Below, piece after piece: positions 1-10,800 of a DNA stretch of 64,000 bases. The stretch covers positions 2,295,598 through 2,359,597 of the forward strand of contig NW_017803965.1 in NCBI RefSeq assembly GCF_001625305.1. The letters are read 5' to 3'. Under the pieces are notes generated by a model. The model was not told the origin of the DNA. It did not search any database and saw only the letters and a program-made list of their open reading frames with translations. A program made the position numbers and the translations under genes. Origin of the DNA: Branchiostoma belcheri. Lineage: Eukaryota; Chordata; Leptocardii; Amphioxiformes; Branchiostomatidae. Each line of letters begins with the position of its first letter. The stretch's first letter is position 1.

Positions 1-234
1 CACGCAATTACAAGGATGAAGCACTGTTTGCTTCTCAAAAGTATTTTTGATGGCGCCAATATCTGAACTGGGTGCCATGTTTCCATGACGTCACTGCCTA
101 CTTTGAGACAGAAATCTCGAGTTTTTATTTGGTGTTACGATGTTCAATGGAAGTTAAGGGGTGTATATATGTTAATTCAACGATTTTTGAAAATATAAAT
201 TGTTGTATTTCGATGTAATTGTGTCATAAGCACT
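1..234. other. 3' flank of the ferritin-like gene
   Basis: No gene is seen here. The reverse complement of 124-129 is AATAAA, about 106 bases past the stop codon of the minus-strand ferritin-like gene, so the right part is probably its 3' UTR. The remainder is AT-rich sequence with nothing recognisable. Confidence 0.5.
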
Positions 235-2183
235 TTAAAGCTCGATTCGTTGCTGTTGCTGATTTTCCATCTCTTGCGCCCCGTAGTAGAACTCGTAGGT
301 GGGAGCAACATTGGGACCGGTGTTGGGATCACCTTCGGGGTCGATGGGTGTCTTCACGAGTTCCTCGCCCACACTTTGAAGACCATGCATCTTGCCGATG
401 CAATCTCCCATTTTAATGTCCGGAGATGCGTTCACAACGTCGTGCAGGCACTGCATCAGATCCACGTAGGCTGAATTGAAGCGGTCTGACAGCCTCCTAG
501 CCTTGGAGCGGGGAGGGTAGAGCCCGGTGCTGGGGTTGGAGAGGATTGGCCACACGGCATCCTCGTCGAAAGCCACTGAATCTCCCTCGAACTGAATGCC
601 CTTACAGGCCTTATCAGGGCACGGGCTGAAGAAATCCTCATATTCCGGGTCATCCGATTTAGAAGGATTATCCCTAACTTCCAGTGTCACCTCCTTTCCT
701 TTGACGATCTCGGCAAACTTGTAGTAGTGGCATGTTTCGAGTACCATCGGGTCGCCATCAGTGATCTCGGCGTTGACATATGGGTTGCAAGGTTCTCCAC
801 CCTCTCCTTGAGAAACTATGTAGGCAACAGCTCTGATAGCTGTGTCAATGTTGCTGACTTCGAAGGGATACGAAAGTTGACGTGTGAAATTCCCTGTGAA
901 TATGGTAGTAGGCTCTTCACCTTCTGTTGCTTCTTCGCCTTCTGTTGCTTCTTCTGTTGCTTTCATCTCCAGCTTCAGCATGGGACACAGAATCTTGTGG
1001 ATGTAGATCGCACCGATGGTATCTGGACTGTAGTGCTTTTCTTCACATTTTTCCCTGAGTGCATCTTGAAAGTTTTCAGACATTTCATTGGACGTTCCTG
1101 AGGATGCCACTTTTGAAAGGTGATCGTGGAATTTTGTGACGGAGTCCTCGCATTCAGGCGTTTCGATTCCCATGAAGACTTCTTCCGTGTGAGACTTGGA
1201 CATTTTCTCCAGCGTCACGGTGAGGTGTGGGAGGCAGCCGGCGGGGAGGGGTCCCGGGTACCGCGGTGCGATGTTTGGGTCGTTCAGCACGGGTTCTCCG
1301 CCGATGGCGTTCAGCATGTTGGCTGCTAGCGCCATATGATGCATCTCATTCACCAAGATGCCCCGCAGCATATCATAGACTTGCTTGTTTTTCCCGTCTT
1401 TGTCTTTGTCTTTGATGCTGAGGGCAGCGCTCAGGTACGGTGGGATCGTGGACCACTCCAGCTCTATGGCACTTTGGAGGGTTTCCCTCAGCGTTGGTAG
1501 GTCTACTTCGTCTGCGCCTGCAACACACACGTACGATCGAATGCATTATGCATGAAAATTAAATTGTAATTTTTACCGCAAGAAATTGGAGTTACCCAAA
1601 TTTTCAACTGTACAACTCGAGTCTTTGTCATGAAATAAGCAATCCACCGCTTCCGTGACGTCACGTTATAAAGATGACACACATGACTCGGTGATCAGTT
1701 GATCGTAAGTTGCAGAAAGTCTGTGCCGCCCTCCGTCTCTGTTGATTTTTACTTTATCACGATGTCACAGAAACGGTGGATTGCAAATTCATTGACAAAG
1801 ACTGGAATGGTACATTCGGAAATTACAGTTTGAATTTCATGCATAATGACGTCTACCAACACAAGTGAACTTTCAAGGTAACACACGAATACAGACTGAA
1901 ACGACATACATGTATCTCACGTTATATCTTCGAAATAGAATTCATACCAGAGTCTAGATTTTGCTTCATTCCCAGTACATTACAAGTAAATCTATTAATC
2001 TTTAATAGCTAATATACGCTCAAAAAAGCCCAGTGAAAAAACTGATCAATGCGCGCGTGAATGCACTACATAAAATGTCGTTGCTGTGGCCCTACCTTCA
2101 CCTTCAGCGCCTGCCTCCGGCAATCCAACGAAAAGACACGCGAGTAGCGCCATGAGGGCTGTGGTTGTCGCCAAAGTCGCCAT
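235..2183 (-). CDS. Secreted ferritin-like (VioB-type) domain protein
   Basis: Two exons on the minus strand: 2183-2096 and 1517-235, with a phase-1 GT-AG intron, giving about 456 residues. Exon 1 encodes a hydrophobic start (MATLATTTALMALLACLFVG) that reads as a signal peptide; exon 2 carries the whole mature domain. The N-terminal half has the ferritin-like helix signatures ELEWSTIPPYL and, about 45 residues on, NEMHHMALAANMLNAIGG, with the E-x-x-H type metal ligands. The C-terminal half has the companion motifs SQGEGGEP, CHYYKFAEI and AVWPILSNP seen in iminophenyl-pyruvate dimer synthase (VioB/RebD-like) proteins. Bacterial relatives act in bisindole pigment synthesis; most family members are uncharacterised, so no reaction is assigned here. 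A short acidic ATEGEE repeat lies near residue 225. It has no functional neighbours. The family assignment is firm; substrate and role are unknown. Confidence 0.85.
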
Positions 2184-2477
2184 TTTCTGAGGATAGAAAA
2201 GAAATCATTGACATAAGTATATTCCAAGTAGACGTCTTCCTCATATAGCCACAATTGACAGCACTTAACTTACCACAGAGGAAAGTAAAGGCTATGAAAC
2301 CACTTGATTGATACAAGTTGCAGATAAGTGGGTTGTCTCATCAATCTTTAGACTGGTTTCCAAATATAAATGATAAATAATAACAAAATGAAAGGTAACA
2401 TGGATAATGGCTTTGTGTGTCTATTTGTCCTCAAAATTTGTAGCAAAATTTTGTCTCGAACAGACAATGTCTTATTG

Positions 2478-3170
2478 TTCATGATTATTAACGCTACAAA
2501 GCATCTAGGTTTGAAGTTGTTTTTTTAGTAAAAGCCTGCTTTGCTAGGCTAAGAGCTAATTTTCCTGCATGTTATTGAAGCGCACATTCTCTAGTGTGTT
2601 GGGTGGTAGCAAGGACATTATACTCTGTACTAAGATGCAGATTGATGTCATCTAATCCTACACAACTGAACTCAGTCAAAATCAGATCTTCACACAGATA
2701 TGGATGCTGGTTATGCTGTGGATGGTGGAAATTATCCATCCATTCAATCCCATCTCTATACTATTCACACATTCTTTACAACAAAACCACTAAACGTGGT
2801 ATCAGGACCGTCAGCTGCAGGCTAGCGCTGTTTGAGGGCTACATCGAAATTCGGCAACTTGAATAGACAAAGGTTTACAGTCGTAGGGGTCATAAAGGTT
2901 ATAACAGCGAGGCCAATGTTACACAAAGCCGTTTCAAACATCTAAGAACCATCATTAAATAGATATATAGATAAAATCATACAATCTGTATAAAATGTAC
3001 ATAGAATATCCAATTCGTGATGTTGTAACATTTTCATAAAACACAAAAACCACGTGGAAAAAGTTTGTGGTGTTCAACATGTGTAAAACAAGAGAAGAGG
3101 TTATAGGGTCTTAATTACTAGTAATTGGTCTCAGACAACGGTCCAAATGTTGAGCAACGCATAGAGTTAT
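2478..3170. repeat. Diverged repeat, copy 1
   Basis: Aligns by eye with 3768-4475 in the same orientation. Both begin with TTATTGTT/TATGATTATTAACG and share AAGATGCAGATTG, AAAATCAG and GAATAGACAAAGG blocks in the same order. Copy 1 lacks about 64 bases present in copy 2 just after the opening block. Neither copy has an intact coding frame, so this is an old non-coding duplicate or a decayed mobile element. Confidence 0.55.
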
Positions 3171-3767
3171 ATTACTCAGCTGTATAGCTTGAAATTGCAA
3201 TTGATCCGATCTATGCTAAGACGAGTAAGGAAAATTCTCTACCCCAAGCCAATGATAAGTTGTCCACACAAAGATTTACAATCGCACTGTACTTAATAGC
3301 AAAGAAGTTGCAATTTTGTAGCTTAAACAAGGTAGAAGATGAAGTTGTAGATTGTAGTTTATATAGTAATGAAATTACCTTTTTAGATATCTTACAAGAA
3401 CGTTTCCATACTTCCAATGCCTGATTAATATTGAAAGAATCCATCTTTCTTATGCGCTTTGATCATCCTGTATTAAACAACTCCATCTCAAATTATATTT
3501 TTAACATCACAAAGAAACGAGAAGAAGCCGAACCTCTGTATTAGAGTACTTTTAGTGCTGCTTGTACTACAAACATGTATATACCTGTTCATCTGTTCAC
3601 CTGTACTTAGCCCGACAGGGCATGAATGTACAATAAAGTTTATTATTATAAATAAAACTTCGAACCAATCTCGAAATTTACAGTGAGTTGGGTACCGGTG
3701 CGATTCTTCATCTAATCACGATGCAGCTCACGTGGAACTTGTCTGCAAGGTAGTCTCGCACGCACAT

Positions 3768-4475
3768 CTTATTGTTTATGATTATTAACGCTACAAAGCA
3801 TCTACCAATCAGTGGCAGTGGCTATTTATGGCAAAGACACGTTCCTGTTGCTATGGCTAGGTTTGAAGTTTTTTCTTTTAAATTTGGAATGTTTTTGAGC
3901 TCGCTTCTCCGTGCTAAATATTTTTGTATAAGACAACAAAGAGCCGTGATTTTGCTGCATGTTCCAGGACCGGCCACTTTCTGGTTCTAATTCTAAGATG
4001 CAGATTGTGCACCAATGTCACCTCAACTCACACAACTGAACACAGTGAAAATCAGGTCTTCATACAGAAATGGATGTAAGTTGTACTGGGGATGGGGAGA
4101 TTATCCATCAATTGAAGACCATCTCTACTTTCCTCACATTCTTTACAAAAAAGGGCTAAACCTCATCTCAGGAAGGTCGGACAGTGTAGTGGTACATCCA
4201 AAACCATGACTCATCCCTAGAGGGAAAAGTCAAAATAGGCGGCAATTGCAACTTGAATAGACAAAGGTCCTAGTGTCAGGACGATGTTAGACACAGTAGA
4301 TCACAGACTCGTGATAAAAAGGACCCAAAATGTCCCGTCCGTTATGTTGCACTTTTTCACAAAATCAAAGGGCAGACTTTGCGGATGTTCAGCAGATGGG
4401 CCACATGAGAAGAGATTTTAGGGCCTGAATTAATGGGTTTCAGATAAAACTCCAATTCCGAGAAACAGAGTTTTG
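3768..4475. repeat. Diverged repeat, copy 2
   Basis: The longer copy of the pair described at 2478-3170, about 600 bases downstream of it. It retains the extra block containing AATCAGTGGCAGTGGCTATT that copy 1 lacks. Similarity decays toward about 4475, where copy 2 reads GGTTTCAGATAAAACTCC against GGTCTCAGACAACGGTCC in copy 1. Confidence 0.55.
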
Positions 4476-4689
4476 TAGTACTACATGTGTCAGTTGTAAT
4501 TTGCCATGCCCCTTTTGCTTATTTATTTGTAAAACTCAAATAAATGATTTTAAAAAATATGACCTCTAAATCCAAGATGGCGAAAAGTTCACTATAGTCT
4601 ATTGCAGGGTTTACGTATATCACAGGTCACATCACCGGGTGCCGACGGGCCTGCAGCTACCCTTCCACCTCATTGGAGACAAGACAACA

Positions 4690-4885
4690 ATATACTGTAA
4701 AGCTTGAAATGTTAGCGATAGGTTTATTTTTGCAATGACGTCTTAGCGTGAAATCATGGTACCGCGAATATGTGCTTTGTATTTTTACTGTACTACAGAA
4801 TCGTTTCAACGGTGAACTTGGCACCATTTCCCCTTCTACTGCGCAAAGTACGACCAACGAAAATAAACGAATTTACAGTAAGCCA
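4690..4885. repeat. Dispersed TACTGTAAAT-type element
   Basis: Shares the block order 'ACAGAAT-GTTTCAAC ... GAATTTACAGTA' with copies near 25655-25800 and 30290-30470. The ends read as TACTGTAAA and TTTACAGTA, which are inverted, so the unit looks like a short non-autonomous DNA element. No coding capacity. Confidence 0.45.
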
Positions 4886-4984
4886 TCATTCCCCTGTCTT
4901 TGGTATTTCTATGTTTATCTAATCTTAGCTCACTGAAATAAAAAGACAAAGACACGTACAAAGACTAAGTATAGGATGATCGTA

Positions 4985-5200
4985 GGTATAATGTAGTCTC
5001 CACCCCACCATAGGCCAGAATCTTTTGTAGGCTGAATAAATAGTAGAGATCGGTCTAAAAGGGGATATGGTTGGCCAGAGGAGGCAACCTGGACCTTATA
5101 TGACCGACTAACTCGCCTGGCCAATTTTCATCCCATTTTAGGCCGATTTCTACTATTTAGTCAGCCTGCAAATGAGTCTGGTGGAGACCAGGTATAATCA
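4985..5200. mobile_element. Foldback element with about 85-bp imperfect inverted arms
   Basis: The left arm (TAGTCTCCACC ... AATAAATAGTAGAGATCGG) is matched in reverse complement by the right arm (CCGATTTCTACTATTTAGTC ... GGTGGAGACCA). The arms are about 85 bases with scattered mismatches and a spacer of roughly 35 bases. No open reading frame spans it. It reads as a small MITE-like hairpin element; a target-site duplication was not clear. Confidence 0.6.
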
Positions 5201-6177
5201 CGTGTGAACGAGAACACATAATTGTGTGCACGTGGATGGATTGGAATGCGACAAATTTTGGGTGGGGATTAATCAGACCTTTTTGGCCAGCATTTTTTCA
5301 ACGTTACAATTTGGATTTTTTTATCTTATGTATTGTAATCATTAAAATATTTAAGTATGACCATTTCAAAGAAAACATCTAACGTTACAGCTACACCGTT
5401 TCGATCTCAGAATGGATCACTGAAAACTAGGCAGTTTGACAACAACGACTCTTTACGAGGAAGTGACGTTGACAAAAATAAAAACTATAAAGTCGACTGT
5501 TGAGATAAAACTACATGTAGGTACACAGGCGATAGATGGCGCCCTTAAATGTGTGAACGACAACTTTGGATAAATTTACATGTAAAAAAATACATTTTTA
5601 CAGCCCCTCCCTCCAAAAGCAGTTTCTTACGACCCCACCCACCATCAACGGTTAGAACCAAATGAACCAACTGAATGACATTGTGCCCGCATGGAAACCT
5701 CGTATACTTATCAAAACCTACACACAAGGTACTATTTCGATATCGGAAAATTTCAAACGGGCTGTGACTTTGGAGCTAGTTTTCCCCAACCGGGGTTATC
5801 TGGGGTAACGCTAATGAGACTGACAGAGCTAACCACCGACAATTCTAAGAGAGCTTTTTCGTCACAAGACAGCTGAAATCATCCATGAACCCAAGGATTC
5901 ACTCAGCTTGCGATCGTACGAATATACGATGAATTTGAGTCCTTGCAGCCAAATAATATAAATGGACAGTTCGCAACACGAGCAATGAGAAGCAACACCC
6001 ACCTGTTAGTTGCGCGGCAGCTCAGTGCTGAGACTAGAGAGGCAGCTTATCCGCTGAAAAGCGCCTTGGGCCGATACAAGTGTCAACGTGGGGTCGTGTG
6101 GCGTCACGACACAGCAACATGAGTCTGTTGCATGTTGTCCTTTCCTTCGTTTGTCTCTCTCTTGTCACACTGGACTG

Positions 6178-6312
6178 AGTGTGTGTGTTGGTGTGCGTGC
6201 GTGCATGTGTGTGTGTGTGCGCGTGTTTGTGTGTGTGTGTGCGTGTTTGTGTGTGTGTGCGTGCGTGCGTGTGTGTGTGTGTGTGTGTGCGTGTGTGTGT
6301 GTGTGTGTGCAT
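6178..6312. repeat. TG/CG dinucleotide microsatellite
   Basis: An almost uninterrupted alternating run of TG with occasional CG steps, about 135 bases. It produces spurious open frames of Cys-Val or His-Thr on both strands, which are not genes. Alternating purine-pyrimidine sequence of this kind can adopt Z-DNA and is length-polymorphic. Confidence 0.95.
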
Positions 6313-7140
6313 GTGTATGCTTTGATTGCCTGTGAAATTGCTTTTCCGTGTTCACCCAAGTCCTTCAATCTAGCCACCATAACAGCTATAATGAAGTTTG
6401 AAAACTATTCCCACTTACAATTTGTAAGTGACAGTGATCGCCTATTATTAACGTTATATATATCATATATTACTCAACCTACTCTGCTAGAGCAAAAAAA
6501 AAAAAATTAGAAAAGCTGTCCCTTTTGGCTGAGAGCAGTGGCAAATGCAGCGGGTATAGTGTTCACGGCTGGATTTCAGGCCAGCGCTTTTGACTGCAGT
6601 CAACTTTAGTTGCATGGATCAAAAGTGACCTCTACTAGTTTCTATCAGTACTGCAGCAAACGGCCATAACTTTTGACCCCACTTACACAGCATACAAATG
6701 TTACGAAATGTATTCATTATAGACGTTACTGCCAAAAAAGATTAATCAATCTTTCTTAAAATTTTGCCATAATAAAGTTATGTCTATAGATTAATATGAT
6801 TATCTTTGAGTCCAAAGAATGCATCAGCCAATATACATTCACTGAGATTTCTTCATAGCGCTTTTATGCGGTGACCGATATAAAGCAGCAGCTTGCCGGT
6901 TGTCGGCATTTTCGCACTCGCTCGCAATGCGTGGCGGATGTGCCGTCGCTTGCTCCCATTAGACGTCGTTTTTCGCTGGTTATCGGTAAGTAGATTATCT
7001 TCTGATTGTCCCGGTGGTAAGCCTACTGATTCCTCAAGTGATCTATTCTGAAATTTACACGTAACGTTTCGTTTTACTACTGCTGCTAGCATGTTAGCAA
7101 GTTTAACGTTAGTGTTTACTGCCACGCTCCTTTCAACTTA

Positions 7141-7223
7141 GCCGTGGCGACTATTGATTCGGGCTTACATTGCATTACCCTCAGGGTAATGCAATGTAAG
7201 CCCGAATCAATAGTCGCCACGGC
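7141..7223. repeat. Perfect palindrome, 41-bp arms with 1-bp centre
   Basis: 7141-7181 and 7183-7223 are exact reverse complements around a single C at 7182. The pair is flanked by the 10-base direct repeat CTTTCAACTT at 7130-7139 and 7226-7235. No mismatch is seen in the arms. Direct repeats round a palindrome suggest an insertion with target duplication or a template-switch event; an assembly or cloning artefact cannot be excluded from sequence alone. Confidence 0.9.
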
Positions 7224-7836
7224 TACTTTCAACTTTGAGCTGACAGCCAGGCCAGATGGTTTACGCCGCAAGGTTTCGAAACCTCGTGGATTTACGTTAT
7301 TATTGACGCAGTCAACTTTATCTGCGCCCGATTTCACACAGGCACACAACGAAAATAGATGACAACTGATATAATTTTTTTTCTCGAGGGATCAATCTTA
7401 GGGACCCCCCCCACACACACACACCTCCACTTCCGGGATATACTAGTAGCACATAATTTGTCACATTGCCAAACTCGCCCAAGACTATCAATGCTAGGAC
7501 ATTATATAGACATAAACAGTCCTTTATCTGTTGCAGTCCTGTACTGAATACTAGTATATAAATCCTTGTGGACCTTATCAACTGCCTCTTGCACGACTTT
7601 AAAATATCATAGTTCATACCCTCTACACAGGCAGACAACGATAAAACCATCAAGCTAAATGACAATGAATCAAAGTTGAAAAGTTCTTTTAAACGAATTC
7701 ACGGCAACTTTTACTCCTTTAGCTACCAACTCCACTGCCATTTTATGTATCTGTTTATTTGGCCGATTTCTAATTCTTTCCAGCCCCCTCTGAAGCCTGG
7801 TTGAGGCTATGTAAAAAAAAGAAACACTACAGGATA

Positions 7837-10800
7837 ATGCCCATGATGCCAGCCCAGAACAACCGCCTAGTCCTCCTGTACGGATCCCAGACTGGCCAGG
7901 CGAAGGCCATCGCTGAGGAGATACACGACAACGCCGAGAAACACGGGCTCAGGACAGACCTGTTTGGGCTGGAACTGACCGAAAAAAAGGTGAAACTTCA
8001 TCTATTGTTTCCACCAAACTGCATACAGTCAAACCTGCCCAGGTAGGTCACCCAGGGGGCCGAGGTCAAGTAGTCTTCAGGGGGAGAATACTACTCTCCA
8101 AGCAGAGATTGTGGGGGAATGATTGTTAGCTTTTTATATATGGCCGTTTTTTGTCGCTACCCCTCGGTAGCTGGCGACCTTCTCTGGCTAATGGATATTG
8201 TCTTGCCACTGAAAGGGATCTGCTTGGAGATTACGAGAATACCAGACACCCCGATGTGGCCACTGTTGACCTGATGATTATGGCTTGCCCAACAGAAAAT
8301 TGTGGCTTCCCTTACGCTGTGAAAAGTTTCGGCTGAGAACCCTGCCATGTATTTTCTCTCCCACTCTTCACAGTTTGATGTGACAAAGGAGTCGTGCGTT
8401 GTGTTTGTGTGTTCCACCACGGGAGACGGAGAACCACCAGACAACGCCCTGAAGTTCTTCCGCAGACTTAAGAAGAAGACACTGCCATCAGACCACTTAT
8501 CTCACCTCAACTTCGCACTCTTGGGTCAGTCTTTTTATTGTCCTGTATTTTTCGATTTTGGTTAATTTCTATGTAACGTTAGGTAATTGATACAGATTAC
8601 CCGTTACCAAAGTACATACTAGTAATTATATTTCCCTCTCTGTACACTGTAGGACAGGAAATTATTTTAATGCATTTTGGTAATTTTTGTTGCTATGCAG
8701 CAGAAAGTCTGTGGTGCCCCCCCGTCAATACCCTTAAGCAAACTAGTAGCCAAATAACTCCTTTAGGGTGCTAAAGGCAAACTTATGTATGTTGATGGTT
8801 CAATGCAGGTTTAGGAGACTCCAACTACACCAACTTCTGCAACTGTCCTAAAACTCTGGACAAGAGGCTACAAGAGCTCGGGGCTAAACCATTCTACCCC
8901 ACGGGGTACGCAGACGATGCTGTTGGGTAAGTTCTGTAGTACGATGTGTAAAATAACAAACCCATCGTAACATTCACTACACCTATGATATAAGATGCAT
9001 GTAATATAGACAATCTTGCTGTAATACAAACATTTTTGCCTCACAGATATCAGTATGCTATCAGATAGGGTTGATTCAGCTTATTATACTAAAAGAATGA
9101 CTGAAAAATTGACTTTGAAAATCCAGTTTTGCCTCCTTGAAATTGCATGGGATGCCCACAACCAACATTGGGAAAGCCATTAGCTTGTTTGATGTTGTTT
9201 TCCAAAACTTCATTCTTTATTGTGTAATAGTTTTGACCAACTACAAGTTCTGTTTGTATTTTTCCTCAGTCTGGAGATTGTGGTGGACCCGTGGATAGAA
9301 GGGTTATGGACGGCTGCGCGGAAACAGCTGGGGCTGCCGCCTGAGAGCTGCACTGTTGCCGGGGAAACCGTAGCCATGGAGACCACAAACAATACACAAA
9401 CCCCGGGAGGTGTCACAGACTCCGTAGGTCCAGATAGTGGAGAAACAGAAGGAAAGATTGATATAAAAGAGGAAAGAACTCAAACTGATGGAACAGAGAT
9501 GAGTGGACATCATGATAATGATAATCCAGAAAGTGACAAAGTCAGTGAGAAAACTGTTACTGTAACAAGTGCAAAATGTTGTGAAGACAACACAGATAAT
9601 TGCGCTAGCCTTGCACATGAAAATAACACACACAGTGTAAAATCAAAAAACCCAGCTGGTGTCAGTATTACTGAGCAAACTGTAGGTCCAGTAACTGAAA
9701 AAAGCACTGCAGCAGAAAGCTGCACTGATGCCACAGACACCGAAATGACGGAAAAATCAGGAAACAACAAAACAGCAGAAGCTAGCGGCACAGGGCAACA
9801 TAACCTAGAGGACCATACCTCTAACAGCAATGACACAGATGGACAAGTTGTGGATGCTGTGAAAGAACAGGCTGGTCCCTCCCTTACAGTGTCTGTCCCC
9901 CCTCTGAGTGATAGTGGACTGACCCTACCAGCCAAGCCTGTGCCATATTTGGAAGTGGAGTTTCACCCAGAAGAAAGTCTGGTAAGTGATGGTAACAAAG
10001 TACTTAATTTAACCTTCAGCCTGCTAAGGTATCTGTTTGACACTAAATGTGTCTTGGTTGTCAAGTTAGGCAGCAGGAAGAAGGTTCTAGCCTGGGTACC
10101 ATCCGGATTTTGGTTCCGCTACGCTCAAAAAAAATGTGATTGTACCCAGATGGTACCCAGGCTAAAAAGGTTCACCCTGTACTGTATTTATGGTGGAATA
10201 GACCAACTCTATAGAAAAAGAGACTAGGAAAGTCACTATACTAGAAGAAACTACTGTATAATAAACTTCAAACAACTCTATATAAAGTATGCTGGAACAT
10301 ATCTATTGATACATTGTAATTTTGTATCGTATAAGTTTAACAAATCTTTTCCCCTTTACAGTGTGTTGAGGAGCTGCCCTTGCAAGGTGGTTGTCCCTTC
10401 CCCTCAGCAGCTACTGATGTTGTCATGGCAACAGTTACCACGGCAACTCGACTCACCAGGCATGACGCTGTGAAGACAGCTCTGGACATAGAACTGGATG
10501 TCTCTGTATGTTTAAGTTATATTGCTATGGAAGCTAGCTTTGAATTTGTTTTTCAAATTTCACCACGTTATGATGATTGTATGCTGTATCTGTACTTAAC
10601 CCCATCCTCATCATTTCTGAGGGCTGGGGACAGTGGTTGCACTTCTAGTTACTGTAAATTCATTTACTTTCGTAGGTTTTCACAGTTTTTTTAGATTGCA
10701 TTAATGTATTTTCAGTTTTTGCTATCTTGTGACTGTAATTGTATTATATTGAACAGTGTAAAGAATTTATATCACAGATTAAATTACATCTCTTGCTCCA

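Larger units (their letters stand above)
2184..7836. other. Repeat-rich intergenic region before MTRR
   Basis: No convincing protein gene. Short open frames here lack family resemblance and splice partners. The region holds a pair of diverged repeat copies (about 2480-3170 and 3770-4475), a TACTGTAAAT-type element, a foldback element near 5000-5200, a TG microsatellite and a perfect palindrome, each listed separately. Around 3573-3650 a short CCTGTACTTAGCCC tail followed by AATAAAG resembles the 3' end of a retroelement, but no reverse transcriptase is visible. A pyrimidine tract ending in AG near 7784 may be the acceptor of a 5' UTR exon of MTRR. Confidence 0.5.

Noticed and set aside
2594-2866. 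90-codon frame resembling 4015-4209 in part
   Set aside because: The similarity covers the whole non-coding repeat pair, frames are not kept between copies and no domain is recognisable.
3211-3444. Minus-strand 77-codon frame as a retroelement remnant
   Set aside because: No reverse-transcriptase or nuclease motif is visible, and the nearby retroelement-like tail is on the other strand.
6034-6510. Overlapping Cys-Val and His-Thr open frames on both strands
   Set aside because: They are translations of the TG microsatellite at 6178-6312 with no family resemblance or splice context.
7116-7362. Open frames containing ATIDSGLHCITL on both strands
   Set aside because: Both read through the 41-base palindrome, which forces the same peptide on the two strands; nothing else supports a gene.
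9304-9935. Long minus-strand frames opposite MTRR exon 4
   Set aside because: They are the shadow of the low-complexity linker on the coding strand, which is in frame with MTRR and conserved at both ends.
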